Source of the DNA: Mesodorylaimus sp. YZB2_4
Taxonomy: Eukaryota; Nematoda; Enoplea; Dorylaimida; Dorylaimidae
DNA length: 64,000 nt
NCBI GenBank assembly: GCA_030248295.1
Contig: JASANH010001365.1
Coordinates: 26,743-90,742 of the forward strand
Direction of reading: 5' to 3'
Made by a program: the position numbers and the translations under genes. The notes under the pieces were generated by a model, which ran no database searches, was not told where the DNA came from, and saw nothing but the letters and a program-made list of their open reading frames with translations. Numbering within the stretch: position 1 is the first letter of the stretch; every line of letters begins with the position of its first letter. Of the stretch, positions 21,143 through 30,800 are shown one piece after another.

Positions 21143-21531
21143 GTGAGTTTTCTTTTTTGTTACATATTCACCAAGATCAGAGATTATCGTTGACTATATG
21201 AGGGAGCTTGTATGTCGTCAGGTTTCGTTATTGTTGCTTCCGACCACGCGTCTTGCGCTGCAAGTAGGGAGAGGGGTAACTGTGCTATACTCATTGATCG
21301 TGTCCTTGTATTCAACTGTAGGACGTGGGTGGGCATATCGAAAAAATGTGTTTATATCAATGCTGTAGCGAGACTCGAAGCGTGAATCTGCGGCCTAGGT
21401 TTTATTTTTGTACTGGTTGATAATGAGTGTGGCGTGAATGAAATTACGAGAAACAAAGTGTTTTCTTTCTTTTGTCTTTCACAGTTTTCCACATTTTATG
21501 TAATACACAAAATGCACATAGCGCACTAGGG
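21143..21531. other. convergent intergenic region
   Basis: Lies between the 3' ends of the plus-strand capsid-like gene and the minus-strand gene. A possible further plus exon starts after GTCGTCAG at 21221 and stays open to a stop at 21384, which may hold the true C-terminus. No terminator-like structure was identified. Confidence 0.35.
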
Positions 21532-22355
21532 TCATCTGACGTGTTGGCGCGTACAAACATAAACCCTCAAAAATAATGCGCTTTTCATGAAATCACGTTC
21601 CAGTTCTTTCATCAGGCAAATCGGTTGCTTGCCAGGTTTGAACGATCCGTGTCGACCGTATTCGCGATCAGTCAGGTATGTAGCTATGCTATACAGTTCC
21701 CTGGGTCTCGGCGTTTTAGCTTGTTCGTCGGTGGCTAAGAACAGTAGAACATCCACGATCAGCGTGGAAGCTCGGACGGGTTCTTGTTGGGTGGCATCCC
21801 AATCGTAGTGTTCGAGGAAGGCAATAGAGAGATGCCATTGTCCAATAGAACGATCCAAGCCTTTCTTAACAGTTTGGCGATTGAAATCATTGTCTTTCTG
21901 ATTTGCGCAGGCAGACTGACCATAGAAGGAATAACGTTTTCCGTTAGATCCATGTAGGGCGAATTTGTAGTTGATGATAATGCTACAGCAGTGGTCGCCG
22001 CGTTGACGCTGCCAGCCGTCGCCCTCGCGAGGCTTGGATTCGTTAATCTCATTTCCTTGCTAATCGATGGTGGCCTGTTCATATTGGCTAGGCTGTAGGC
22101 ATTGTTGATCGTTCTATCTTTTCCGTGCGGCCGCGCAAATCCATGGTCGCTTATTCTATAATTGTGGCTGGTTGCGTTTGCGGCAGAGGCGGCAGCCGTG
22201 AGCATATACAACTCCTTCTGGTTAAGTAAATAAAGCGTTTTGACACTTTTATCATTGCTCGAAACCTCGCGAAATAAAGCGGAGGCTGCAGTTTTGCTCA
22301 TTTTACCCCCGCTCAACGTCGTCGATAAAGCTGAGTTTAAGGGAATCGGGTACAC
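21532..22355 (-). CDS. unidentified gene between capsid-like gene and ATPase
   Basis: Two overlapping minus frames form one likely gene. The upstream one (22355 down to about 21890) is rich in Ala, Ser, Asn and Thr, with SKTAASALFREVSSNDKSVK and LTAAASAANATSHNYRISDH; translation may start at the MSKTAAS methionine (22317). Near 21890 coding seems to pass to the frame reading DNDFNRQTVKKGLDRSIGQW and HLSIAFLEHYDWDATQQEP, ending at 21532. A CAAATCAG acceptor precedes the second part, so an intron or a frameshift is possible. No family is recognised. Its place between two virion genes suggests a minor structural or assembly protein. Confidence 0.5.
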
Positions 22356-22631
22356 TCGTATCAGTCGGCTGACCAGTGTTTCTAGCTGATCAGTCGTATC
22401 AGTCTTGTCAGTCGTCGTCGTAGAATCGCCTTCGTCGTGTTAGTTTTTTCTCTTGCCTAGTTGCACTGTCGGGGCTTTGACAACGTTGGAACAGACGGTG
22501 AGCGAGGGATGAAGCCGCACCGAATAGTTTACCAATAAATGGGAAATCGTAGGCGGGTTTTCTTTGGAATCAGTGACGTTTTCTACAGCCCGATTGAAAG
22601 CTTCCAAAATGAAAGTTTTTGGAAAATTGGA
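22356..22631. other. short intergenic region
   Basis: Separates the minus-strand unidentified gene from the end of the minus-strand ATPase. A run of GTC/TCA triplets (22376-22435, CAGTCG-type) is present. No gene is supported. Confidence 0.35.
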
Positions 22632-23296
22632 TTACACAGCGAATGAAATTAATGAATACTTGTCGCGCGATAATTTTGTGAATAAGGAAGCCTATAAAAA
22701 CGCGGAAATGTTAGCCTAAAAACCCTCATGTACACAATACATGGCTCACTTTGATTTGACGTAGAATAGTTCTAGAATATTTGAAATTGTTGTAGATGGA
22801 CTGGCTGAAAAAAGTCAGGTTACATCGACCATCGTGCGTGCCACCTTCACTGAAAGCGTTGATTTTGGGCGAACTGAACGGTTCTCCGTCCAAATCATCC
22901 GACACGATGCACGAATGAGGTTTTATGTATCCTTAGAAAAATATTATCTCGGGAACCCTTGAACAAATTCGATGCGGTCTTTTGAAGATTGTTTTATAAA
23001 ATCGTATAGCGGTTGATAATAGACGTAATAGAAATAGATTTTTGTAAACTTGTTGACGAAATATAGATGGGAATCGGCCAATAGCCTTGCTAGCAGGAAC
23101 GTTTTTCCTGATCCTGAAAGCAAAAAGACACGGTTTGCATCGCTCGAATCTCTTGCTTCTAATTAGTACTAGTAGGGCCGAATGTTCCCACAGAAAATCC
23201 AGTTTCGATTAGTCTTTGAAATCTACTTAACTTTAAAACATTCGCCAGTTTAAAATTTTCAATTTCGAAACGAGAGGCGTCGTTACCAGTAGCCAT
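22632..23296 (-). pseudogene. FtsK/A32-type packaging ATPase of a Polinton-like element
   Basis: Minus-strand exons: 23296-23170 (from ATG), 23113-22944, 22931-22750 and 22691-22632. The introns 23169-23114 (56 bases) and 22749-22692 (58 bases) have GT...AG borders and consistent phase; the first splits the Walker A motif, GPTRSGKT. Exon 2 continues FLLARLLADSHLYF... to IEFVQGF. Exon 3 has Walker B, CIVSDDLDGE, and the sensor-like stretch FSEGGTHDGRCNLTFFSQSI with Asn-Leu-Thr...Gln, as in Polinton and adintovirus ATPases that pump DNA into capsids. Between exons 2 and 3 the frame is lost: TAA at 22944-22946, with only 12 bases to the next open frame, too short for an intron. The product is short for the family. 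Confidence 0.8.
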
Positions 23297-23309
23297 ATCC
23301 GGTCGCTAG

Positions 23310-23585
23310 GAGACAGATGCGCGCGAGACCCCAGCCAGCTAGTTTTTCAAAATTTTAAATTCGAAGCCGGCTCGACGTGGGGAGGGGGGCTAACGCCCGC
23401 CCGCCTAATCAATTAACTTTTTCAATCGATTAATCAATTACCCCGCCAGCCGGCCCCCGTCTAGCCAGCCGGCAGGGGAGGGGGGGGAGGGGGCGGCTAG
23501 CCGGCTTGATGACGTCACGCGAGCCTGCGCGCGCGGCCATCAGAGTCGAGGGGCGCGGCCTAGCGGTCACGTGACTCGGCCCATC
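23310..23585. other. GC-rich segment upstream of the ATPase
   Basis: Contains repeated GCCAGCCGGC/GGCTAGCCGGC blocks, guanine runs, an AT-rich island (ATCAATTAACTTTTTCAATC) and two sites resembling ATF/CRE (TGACGTCA at 23509) and E-box (CACGTG at 23567) motifs. It could be the ATPase promoter or the element terminus. Its GC content is unlike both sides. Confidence 0.4.
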
Positions 23586-25619
23586 AGCCGATCAGATGTA
23601 ATAGAGGGCTACCATGCAAAAATAAGGTAGTCTCTTTGATACGAATACACTGCTGTCAACTCTGATGAATGGGTGGGACTAGCCATACTCAAGAAAAAAT
23701 TGATAACTTTTAGCTGGTCGTAGGAGTATCTACAATCACATTTGATTTCTGAATATGACATAACTTCCTGGGCATACCTGGCTGGAAGAGCAGTATAGTC
23801 TGTACCCAAACACCAAATATGAAACAATGATAGCCTTTTTGACCACCATCCATGTAAGAATTGCAAAACAGTTTGCTGTGTTCAAGAGTGATAGGTACCC
23901 TCATATCCCTTATCAGTAGTGGAGGTTCTGACAGGAGCTAGTGTCCAGCACAATATGACTTTGCAAGCAATTTTTTGTGGAGACTAGATGCAATTCTAGC
24001 CTGGGGTTTATACAGAGTAGGTATTTCTTTGTTTAACCAAGAATAAGCTGACTTAGACTCCGAAAGTTATGACAGAGTTGTCTCTATTATTCACGCCTAT
24101 TATTTGGATTGGTTAAATCTTGTCTCCAGTGGACAGACCATAGTCGCTTTTAGATTGAAGGTTTCGAAAAAATTATTTGACCACTATTGTGGGATATATG
24201 AAGGATATTGAAGGATATTGCATTTACTAAGGATTATTAGGGAATAACAAAAGATAAAGATTCGCGTTCGTGAGATGTCTTCATCTCATATTTTCTCACA
24301 GTCACCTTTACACCAACGCCACCACGTTCTGAGGATTTGTGAATGGTTTTTATCGCGACCAACTTCAACGACTTAAAACGAGTTCGGGTTAACCCGAACC
24401 AAAATTTCGGGTCAGGGACTTTCGGGTCGGGTCGGGTTGAACCTGACCTGATCTGGTGTCTGGCGACATGCAATGCTGGATGTCAAATGCGTGTATGTTG
24501 TGGTATTGCAGATAAATGTGAAAGTTAAAGCGTGGGGAAATGCGGTGAAAGATCACGTACAGATAGTATAAATCGAGAAAGGTCAACACGTGTGCTACAG
24601 GTTGCATGAAATTCCCTAGTAAAACATGAGCCCTTGATCTGGGGCAATTTCGAGCTGACTTTTCATTAGCAATTTTTGGAGCAATCTTTGAGCGTCTCGA
24701 GATTGTGGCACTTTGCCTGAGCTCTCTCGACCTACAAAACGGTGCTTTTTCAGCTAAACTTAAGTTCTGTTGTCCCATTGAGGCCTAAAAGGGACGACAG
24801 AATGCCATCATCATCATTTCACTCCTTACCCAAGCAAATAAATGCTCTTGACAAGAGAGGGAGAGACGCAAAATTAATCAAGGTTCATACGCGAGATCAA
24901 GTTACTGTCATCTCATGGTACAGAATCCCGCAAAAAAGTCGCAGAGAAACAAAACTCTGTTTGTAGGACTTGAAATTATGACTTAGAAAATCCAAATGAT
25001 GTGGTTCACAGAGTCGCCAACTAACAGGACGCTCCGATTTTGTGCATAAAACGAGGATTACCAAACAATAAAGCCCATCGTAAAGCTTACAAAATAAACC
25101 CAAACTGGCACGTTCACATAGATCATATCATTTGGACCAGCCTGCTTTAGCCAAGGTGGCCTCGTTAGACATAGTGAAATTATTCAGATACAGTCGCACA
25201 GCGAACTCAGCTTGGCTAACTTAGCCCTTAGAATGGGTGCGCGGCTCACATGTACAATACAGTATGTAGGTCCAGCGTTAAATTTTGTGGTCTGCCAGAA
25301 TGTCTGAAAGTCATTCATTTTTAATTATGAAACAACATGAGACCTGTTTTAGGACGAGCCCAAATCTACGGATAAGACACCTCCGGGCCACCTTTTGTGA
25401 CGTCCTGAATTGGTGTTGGTAAGCGGTATTGGTAAGCATTGTCCCAACTTGATGCTCTAAATGGTGCCCTAAATTGCAGGACAGGAACGAATAATTCGTG
25501 CCTGTCCTAAAATTAGGATCGCATTGTGGAGCTGGCCCCTGCTGATTGTGAGTCTTGTGCTATTGCAGTTATCTTACTCATATAATTCTCATCTGTTCAT
25601 AACCAAGCCGGCCTAATTA
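23586..25619. other. unassigned stretch
   Basis: Only short frames on both strands; the longest minus frames at 23609-23904 overlap each other and match nothing known to me. A perfect palindrome with CGGGT repeats (24382-24445) is listed separately. The stretch near 25485-25552 (CCTGTCCTAAAATTAGGA then GGAGCTGGCCCCTG) resembles one end of the small element at 59357. Confidence 0.3.
24382..24445. repeat. 18-bp perfect palindrome and CGGGT repeats
   Basis: GTTCGGGTTAACCCGAAC (24382-24399) is a perfect palindrome, followed by TTCGGGTCAGGG, TTTCGGGTCGGGTCGGGTT and ACCTGACCTG. Clusters of short GC motifs like these are typical of hAT subterminal regions, but no paired terminus was found. Confidence 0.65.
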
Positions 25620-25790
25620 GCGCGAGATATTCTGGCTGTAAGGCGCCTTTTCTCGGATTGCTAGGAAAATAAATCAATTATGTGGAGGCAGTTTGAGCAG
25701 GAATTGATGTTATAACGAATGAGATCTATTTTCGATTCTGAGGGGTGTCAGCTTCTTCAGTTTTCTCCAAGCCCTAGAAAAACAGCTTTA
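25620..25790. repeat. dispersed repeat, copy 2
   Basis: Same orientation and block order as 9748-9945: ATTCTGGCTGTAAGGCGCCT, AGGAAAATAAATC, AGCAGGAATTGATG, then AAACAGCTTT. The minus frame that starts at 26077 ends inside it (25757); a minus frame also ends at the corresponding place of copy 1 (9909), which may mean the repeat holds the 3' end of a transposon gene. Confidence 0.6.
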
Positions 25791-26551
25791 AAAAAAAAGC
25801 AATGGTGACAATGTGACTCGGCGCGGTCGACGAAACGTTTGATTAGAATTATTTCATAAATTGACTTTGACTCGGCCAGTTCTTGACAACGAAGTTTTAA
25901 TCGATCTGAAATCAGCGATAAATCTGAACTTCGATTATCTAAATCGTGTCGGAGCAGGGCCTGATAATCATCCGAATCGGGAATGAAACAACTTAATTCG
26001 TGTGAAATAAAAAAAAACTTATACATGCAGTTTTGTAAACGGACCTTGAATAAGAAAATCGACACTGAGCCACCCAATTATAGACAATCGAACGAACGAA
26101 CAAGCAACTAACGACTGACCCTTTCGGGATGAGAGCAGGCTGTTATATAGCTAGCTGATTGGCCACGACCAAGGCGCGAGGCGTGGCTAGGGGCCATCCA
26201 TAAAGGACGTCCACCCTAGGGGGGGGAGGGTGGGGGTGAGCAAAAAGTGGACGGAAGTGGATGGGGGAGGGGGGTAGGCTGCCGCCAAGTGGACGTCCAC
26301 TTAAAAAAATCGGCGGGTTATCTCGGAAAATTATCGCAATCATCATAGTATTAATGCTGGATATACGAGTAAAATTACTAATATTCAAATCATCAAACGA
26401 CTATCCAAGGACTCAGGTCGATTATATTCCAGTTTTCCCAAACAATTTTTATCCTTTTGGCTAATCATTTTCTGAGGTGGATGAAACGATTTCAGTTGTG
26501 CTGCCAGTGGCTTTGTCGCTCAATCAGGTGCCTCGGCAAACAAGACCTGCA

Positions 26552-26960
26552 GGCGGCCGTGGTGGTGCAGCGGTTCGGCACTGCTTCCTTTCTGCTTGGG
26601 AGCGAGTTGCTGGACTCGTCCTGGGTTCGATCCCTGGTGATGTAGGCCGGTTAGCGAACCGTGGGTGACTCACACGGTGCCCTAGATGTGCTCCGGGTGG
26701 AGAGACGGAGGCCAAACGAGTAGACAGTCTCGGCAGTCGAACACCGACAGGGTTCAAAGCCCGCCCGCCATCGTCCGAGAAAGTCGGTGTCCAGTCCAGG
26801 ATGCCCTCGCATGGAGGTGCTCCTAGTGGAGACACGCAGAGCAACGCTGATGTGTGTGCCGGTCCCCGCACAGCCCTGCTGATAAGGTTTGACTGCTGGC
26901 CAGATAGAGGCAAAACGGGATTAGGCCCGCAAAAATTTGAAAAAAAACCAAGACCATCGG
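26552..26960 (+). mobile_element. tRNA-derived SINE, family A
   Basis: The head has an A box TGGTGCAGCGG (26563-26573) and a B box GGTTCGATCCC (26624-26634), the internal RNA polymerase III promoter of a tRNA. About 60 bases separate them, as in a class-II tRNA with a long variable arm. A unique body of about 300 bases follows, and the copy ends in an A-rich tail near 26935-26950. It is not a functional tRNA gene because the acceptor stem does not close. A long minus frame across it is spurious. Confidence 0.7.
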
Positions 26961-27085
26961 GCTTGGAAGAGGAGGTTTGCTGAAAAAATACTCAGAATGT
27001 GAGAGTGAGCGTATATCTTCGGCTGAAACATCAACTCCCCGTCCAGGGCGATAGATTCCAGGCGCCACGGGTTCATACGGATGTC

Positions 27086-27275
27086 GGGGTCGTGGCCCAG
27101 CGGGTTAAGGCGTCTGCCTCTCACGCTGGGTGCGCGCTTACAGGGGAGGGTTCGACTCCCGCCTCGGCACAAAATGATTGTCAAATATGTGTTCCTCAGC
27201 CCTCGATTGCGCTGTATAGTGCTTGGCTATGGATAAAGTATGACATGACGTGACATGACATGACATGTCATAGAT
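27086..27275 (+). mobile_element. tRNA-derived SINE, family B, copy 1
   Basis: A box TGGCCCAGCGG (27093-27103), B box GGTTCGACTCC (27149-27159), then a short body (TGTGTTCCTCAGCCCTCGAT, GCGCTTGGC-like, ATGGATAAAGTATGACATGA) and a tail of ATGAC repeats. The same order is found at 51347-51520 and, inverted, at 41560-41740. It would be transcribed by RNA polymerase III and moved by a LINE. Confidence 0.82.
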
Positions 27276-27810
27276 GTTGGACAATTATAGATAGCATCGA
27301 CCGATCCGACCCTCGACGTGAATCCTGATCTCGATCAGGCTGATCCGTACAAGAAATAAGATATGTTCATGAGGATGACGTCCCTAGTAAGCCTGCCCTA
27401 TATTTCTTCTCCTTGCTGTCACTCTCCATCAAACCAGTCAAAAAACTCTGGAGAACTACCTTGCACCTAAAGCGGGATTCACTTCTGATTTTCAAGGAAA
27501 ATTAGAGAAGTTTTAAATTGGCTGTGGCATGACTCATTTTCAGAGAGAGAGCGTAAAATTTTAGTTCCCAATTTGGCTGATGCAGCAGTCGGATCAAACT
27601 GAAGACTGAATGACCCATCATTTTGGCGGATCATTTGATGCTGGGAACGATGCTTTTTCGAAGTGAATATTTTCCTAGGGGGGGGGGGTCTGCTCAAGTG
27701 GACGTCCATTTTTAGGGGCGGTCCAGGCGAAACGGATGAAAGGTGGATAGGGGGAGAGGGAATCAAAAAATCGCATTTTTCGGTGGACGTCCTTTATGGA
27801 TGGCCCCCTA

Positions 27811-30800
27811 AGCGAGCGGGCGAGCGAGCGGGTGTCCAGATGCCGTGTCTATTTTTATGGTAACGCTAACACGTGACGGCGACCAGCGACCAATGACCTC
27901 CAAAAAACTGACACGCAGCCTTTGTTAGTAGACACGCCCTTTTTACCAATTCACTGATCTTCAAAAAAATCATCCAAAAAGAATTTTATTTAGAAACCAT
28001 TACATGATAAAGACCACTGTATGAACATAAAAGTGATAAAAAAACACAAAGCTGAAAAAAAAGTGATCTAAAAGCGTCACATCGTCGTCGTCACTGTTGC
28101 CGTCGCTGTCGCTGTCGCCGTCATTGTTGCTGTTGCTGCTGTCAGAAGCCGCCTGCTGCTTCCAGCTCGTACGCTCCTCCTTGGACAAATTTGGCCAAGT
28201 GTGATTGGCCATTGAACAGGCCTAACTAATGTCGGCGGCCAGGCCTGTGTTCAAGTATGTGACACGAGCGAATAGAGAAAACCCAGCCAAACGAGGCATC
28301 GTAAAGTGTTCTAAAATAAAATGTAACCTGATCAAGACAAGGAGGAAATGTGATCGAAATAATAGTAATAATAATAATGAGGGTAGTTACTCAAGCTGAA
28401 TATGATGAAAAAAGAACAGGGCGGTGCGCCAATAAGTTTTAAGATTCTCTAACAACTGTCCGTAGGCAAGTTTCTCTGCAGGAGTGAACACAGCTCAAGG
28501 ATTCCCCGTATTTGATTGTTCTTTTTCACACAAATTTAACACCATGCAATTTTTTAAACCCCACAAATTTAAAATTTTTGTGCACAAGATTTGATGACGA
28601 GATGGCCAGACCTTTAATCAGATCTGTTTCATCAAATCCATCGAGTAGATCAAAAGCCATGGTACTTGCATCTTTTTTTTTCAAAACTGTTTCTGCCAAT
28701 CCATCGAATTATTATTCAATCAAATCATTTTTAACTACATTTCCTTTTTTGTGTTTTCTCACAGCGACACGCATTTCCACAATAAGCGGTTTCAATAAAA
28801 CATAAAAATTCATGTAACCCAGTCCAAAATTGGAGGATTGATACACAACGCTCAGAATCGACTTATGTTGTTTTTTGGCAAAGATATGTTTATCGACAGA
28901 CATGCAGTAGCTAGAAAACTTTTATATCTGCATACGCTAAAAATCTTGCCTAACAGATGACAATCGAAACTAAATCCCAAAAGACCTACGAAAACAGGCG
29001 TCAGAGAAGAAAAATATTTTTTTTTGTGTGTTTTCGCCACTGACAAATGTGTTTCTTTTATTGGTTAAGGAGCCGATATCTCTTTGTAGCTTTCACCTGA
29101 GTGAACAATCTTGTGCATGCCATTACCTTTATAGAAAAGCGCCTCTGAATTTGAGCGATTCCCTGTGCGAATACCGATAACAAGTGCAGCGAACTTCGCT
29201 TTACAAAACATATTTCAGGCAAGTGACGATTAGGAAACACATTTGACCATGCTGTTGTGAATGCGCCTGATAAGTGTGCCTTGGCAACATTGAGCTTACG
29301 ACTAGTGATTTATGTCCAGAGTGGGTTTTTGGTCCACGGTAGAGTACAGCAACCGCCTACTCTTGCCCTTAGAATATTTAAAGTCGGTCAAAACGGAGCG
29401 GATTAGCGACGGCTGAACAAGGTCATAGAATTGGTGGGGGACAATGGTCAGCGAACTTTCGTGGACTCTTTTACAAAACAAAAACCCGGACCATGAACTA
29501 GAAAGAGATCTCGAAATTTTCGATCCAGAAAAATCGATATCGCGAATCAAAAAATCGAGAGACCAAAAAATCGAGACCGAGATTCGAAAGTGCCATCAAA
29601 AACAGACCTTCATGGATGGCCCCTCCACAAAACTTATAGCCATGTAGAACGTATGGGTAAGTAGAAAGCATATACAGGTGCGGGACTTGCGGACACAGGT
29701 CACTGGAACCATAGCGCGTGCGGCAGTGTTCCAAATGGCTGACCTCGCTTGCGAAACAATAAACCATAACCATGGTCCCATTGCGTCCGTGGACCAGCCC
29801 GTCTGCGTGTTGCGTTTCGAAACGTGATCTTTGATTCTGTTTTAATACGCGACCCTGTTTCTCGCACCGATTGCCATCTACTGTACAGTCTTATGAAACT
29901 TGGGCGAAAGGGAATGCATATTTTCATTACAAGGAGGAAGTTTTTTCCAGTAGCTGTTTTTTTGTTTGCTGACTTCTCAGCTTCATACGACACCAAAAAA
30001 AACGCGTCTTTTGACCCTCTATATCCACGCCGTGATCCCCCGCCTAGAAGTGATGGGTACCGGTCTTCAGTCATCCGACTGCTGAATCGTCCGAGCTTGC
30101 ACCAAAATTTTTTTTGCGTTATTTCTGCTTGAAAATAATAATGTCTATCATGCTACATATACTGTAATTGCTACTGTACATACATGGAGTTTTTTTCCAA
30201 ATTCCGTCTTAGCTGCAGGCTAGTTCTCCTGGGCGATTGGAGTGGTAATGGATAGTGACAGCTGAAACAGGGCAGGCTTGTAGGACACTGGACTAGGAGG
30301 CCAGAGATATACTCGCTTGCTCCTAAGAGTACTTGCCCATCAGACCCTCCCCCGCCCACGCCTGCAGGTCTTGTAATCAAGGCACCTGATTTAGCGACAA
30401 ATACTGGCACCAAGTACTAAAATTGTTTATACACCCCAGATACATAAAGACAAGACAAAAGATAAAAAGTGCTTCGAAAAACTGGAATATGATTGATCTG
30501 AGTCACCTGACGAGGAGTCTTTAGATCTATTGTTCATGATTCAAATATTGGTAATTTTACGTTACGTTTACGGCGTTCTTTATTGATGAACCCATAGTTT
30601 CTAACTGTACTGTAGCTTGATGCCAAAAGTAGGATTTGCGCGAATTCTGGCAATTTTCATCCTATACGCGATTTAGCGGTCGAGCCGATGTACATACTTT
30701 GTTGAGTGACTCAGGGTGACTGGTTAGAGTGAATTCAAAATAGATACTGTGCAGCATCTTTGTTCTTTGTTGGCTGCTTCTATCCATGTCTTTTTTCAGG

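Larger units (their letters stand above)
14164..23296. mobile_element. decayed, intron-bearing Polinton/Maverick-like element (partial)
   Basis: The region holds an F54H12.2-type capsid-like gene on plus and a viral-type packaging ATPase on minus, convergent and separated by an unidentified minus gene, preceded by several unrecognised plus-strand genes. In C. elegans F54H12.2 lies next to F54H12.3, a transposon-derived integrase, so this protein family belongs to Polinton-type elements. Coding segments are cut by short GT...AG introns of about 55-75 bases and carry stops and frameshifts. No protein-primed DNA polymerase, integrase, adenain-like protease or terminal inverted repeat was found, so the boundaries are only those of the recognised genes. 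Confidence 0.65.
26188..27810. mobile_element. hAT-like inverted-repeat element carrying two SINEs
   Basis: The left end TAGGGGCCATCCATAAAGGA and the right end, inverted, TAGGGGGCCATCCATAAAGG are followed inward on both sides by ACGTCCACC, a guanine-rich stretch and an internal CAAGTGGACGTCCA block (26287 and, inverted, 27691). TAGGGGYCATCCATAAAG termini occur on hAT-class elements in many animals. No 8-bp target duplication is evident (flanks GGCGTGGC and AGCGAGCG), so one end may have been replaced. No transposase is present; the interior holds two tRNA-derived SINEs. Confidence 0.7.

Noticed and set aside
22609-22719. A small plus-strand peptide gene beginning MKVFGKLDYTANEI
   Set aside because: It is antisense to the last ATPase exon and its intron and has no supporting signal.
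26524-26913. 129-codon minus frame
   Set aside because: It lies antisense across a tRNA-derived SINE (A and B boxes on plus) and owes its openness to the SINE's GC content.
27093-27165. A genuine tRNA gene (also considered at 26563, 41664 and 51355)
   Set aside because: A and B boxes are present, but the acceptor stems do not close and each copy continues into a shared non-tRNA body and tail, as in SINEs.
28000-28212. An HMG-box-like frame (WPNLSKEERTSWKQQA) with acidic tail
   Set aside because: Only about 20 residues resemble the end of an HMG box, and the rest is encoded by a GTC/GCT triplet tract and a low-complexity Phe run.
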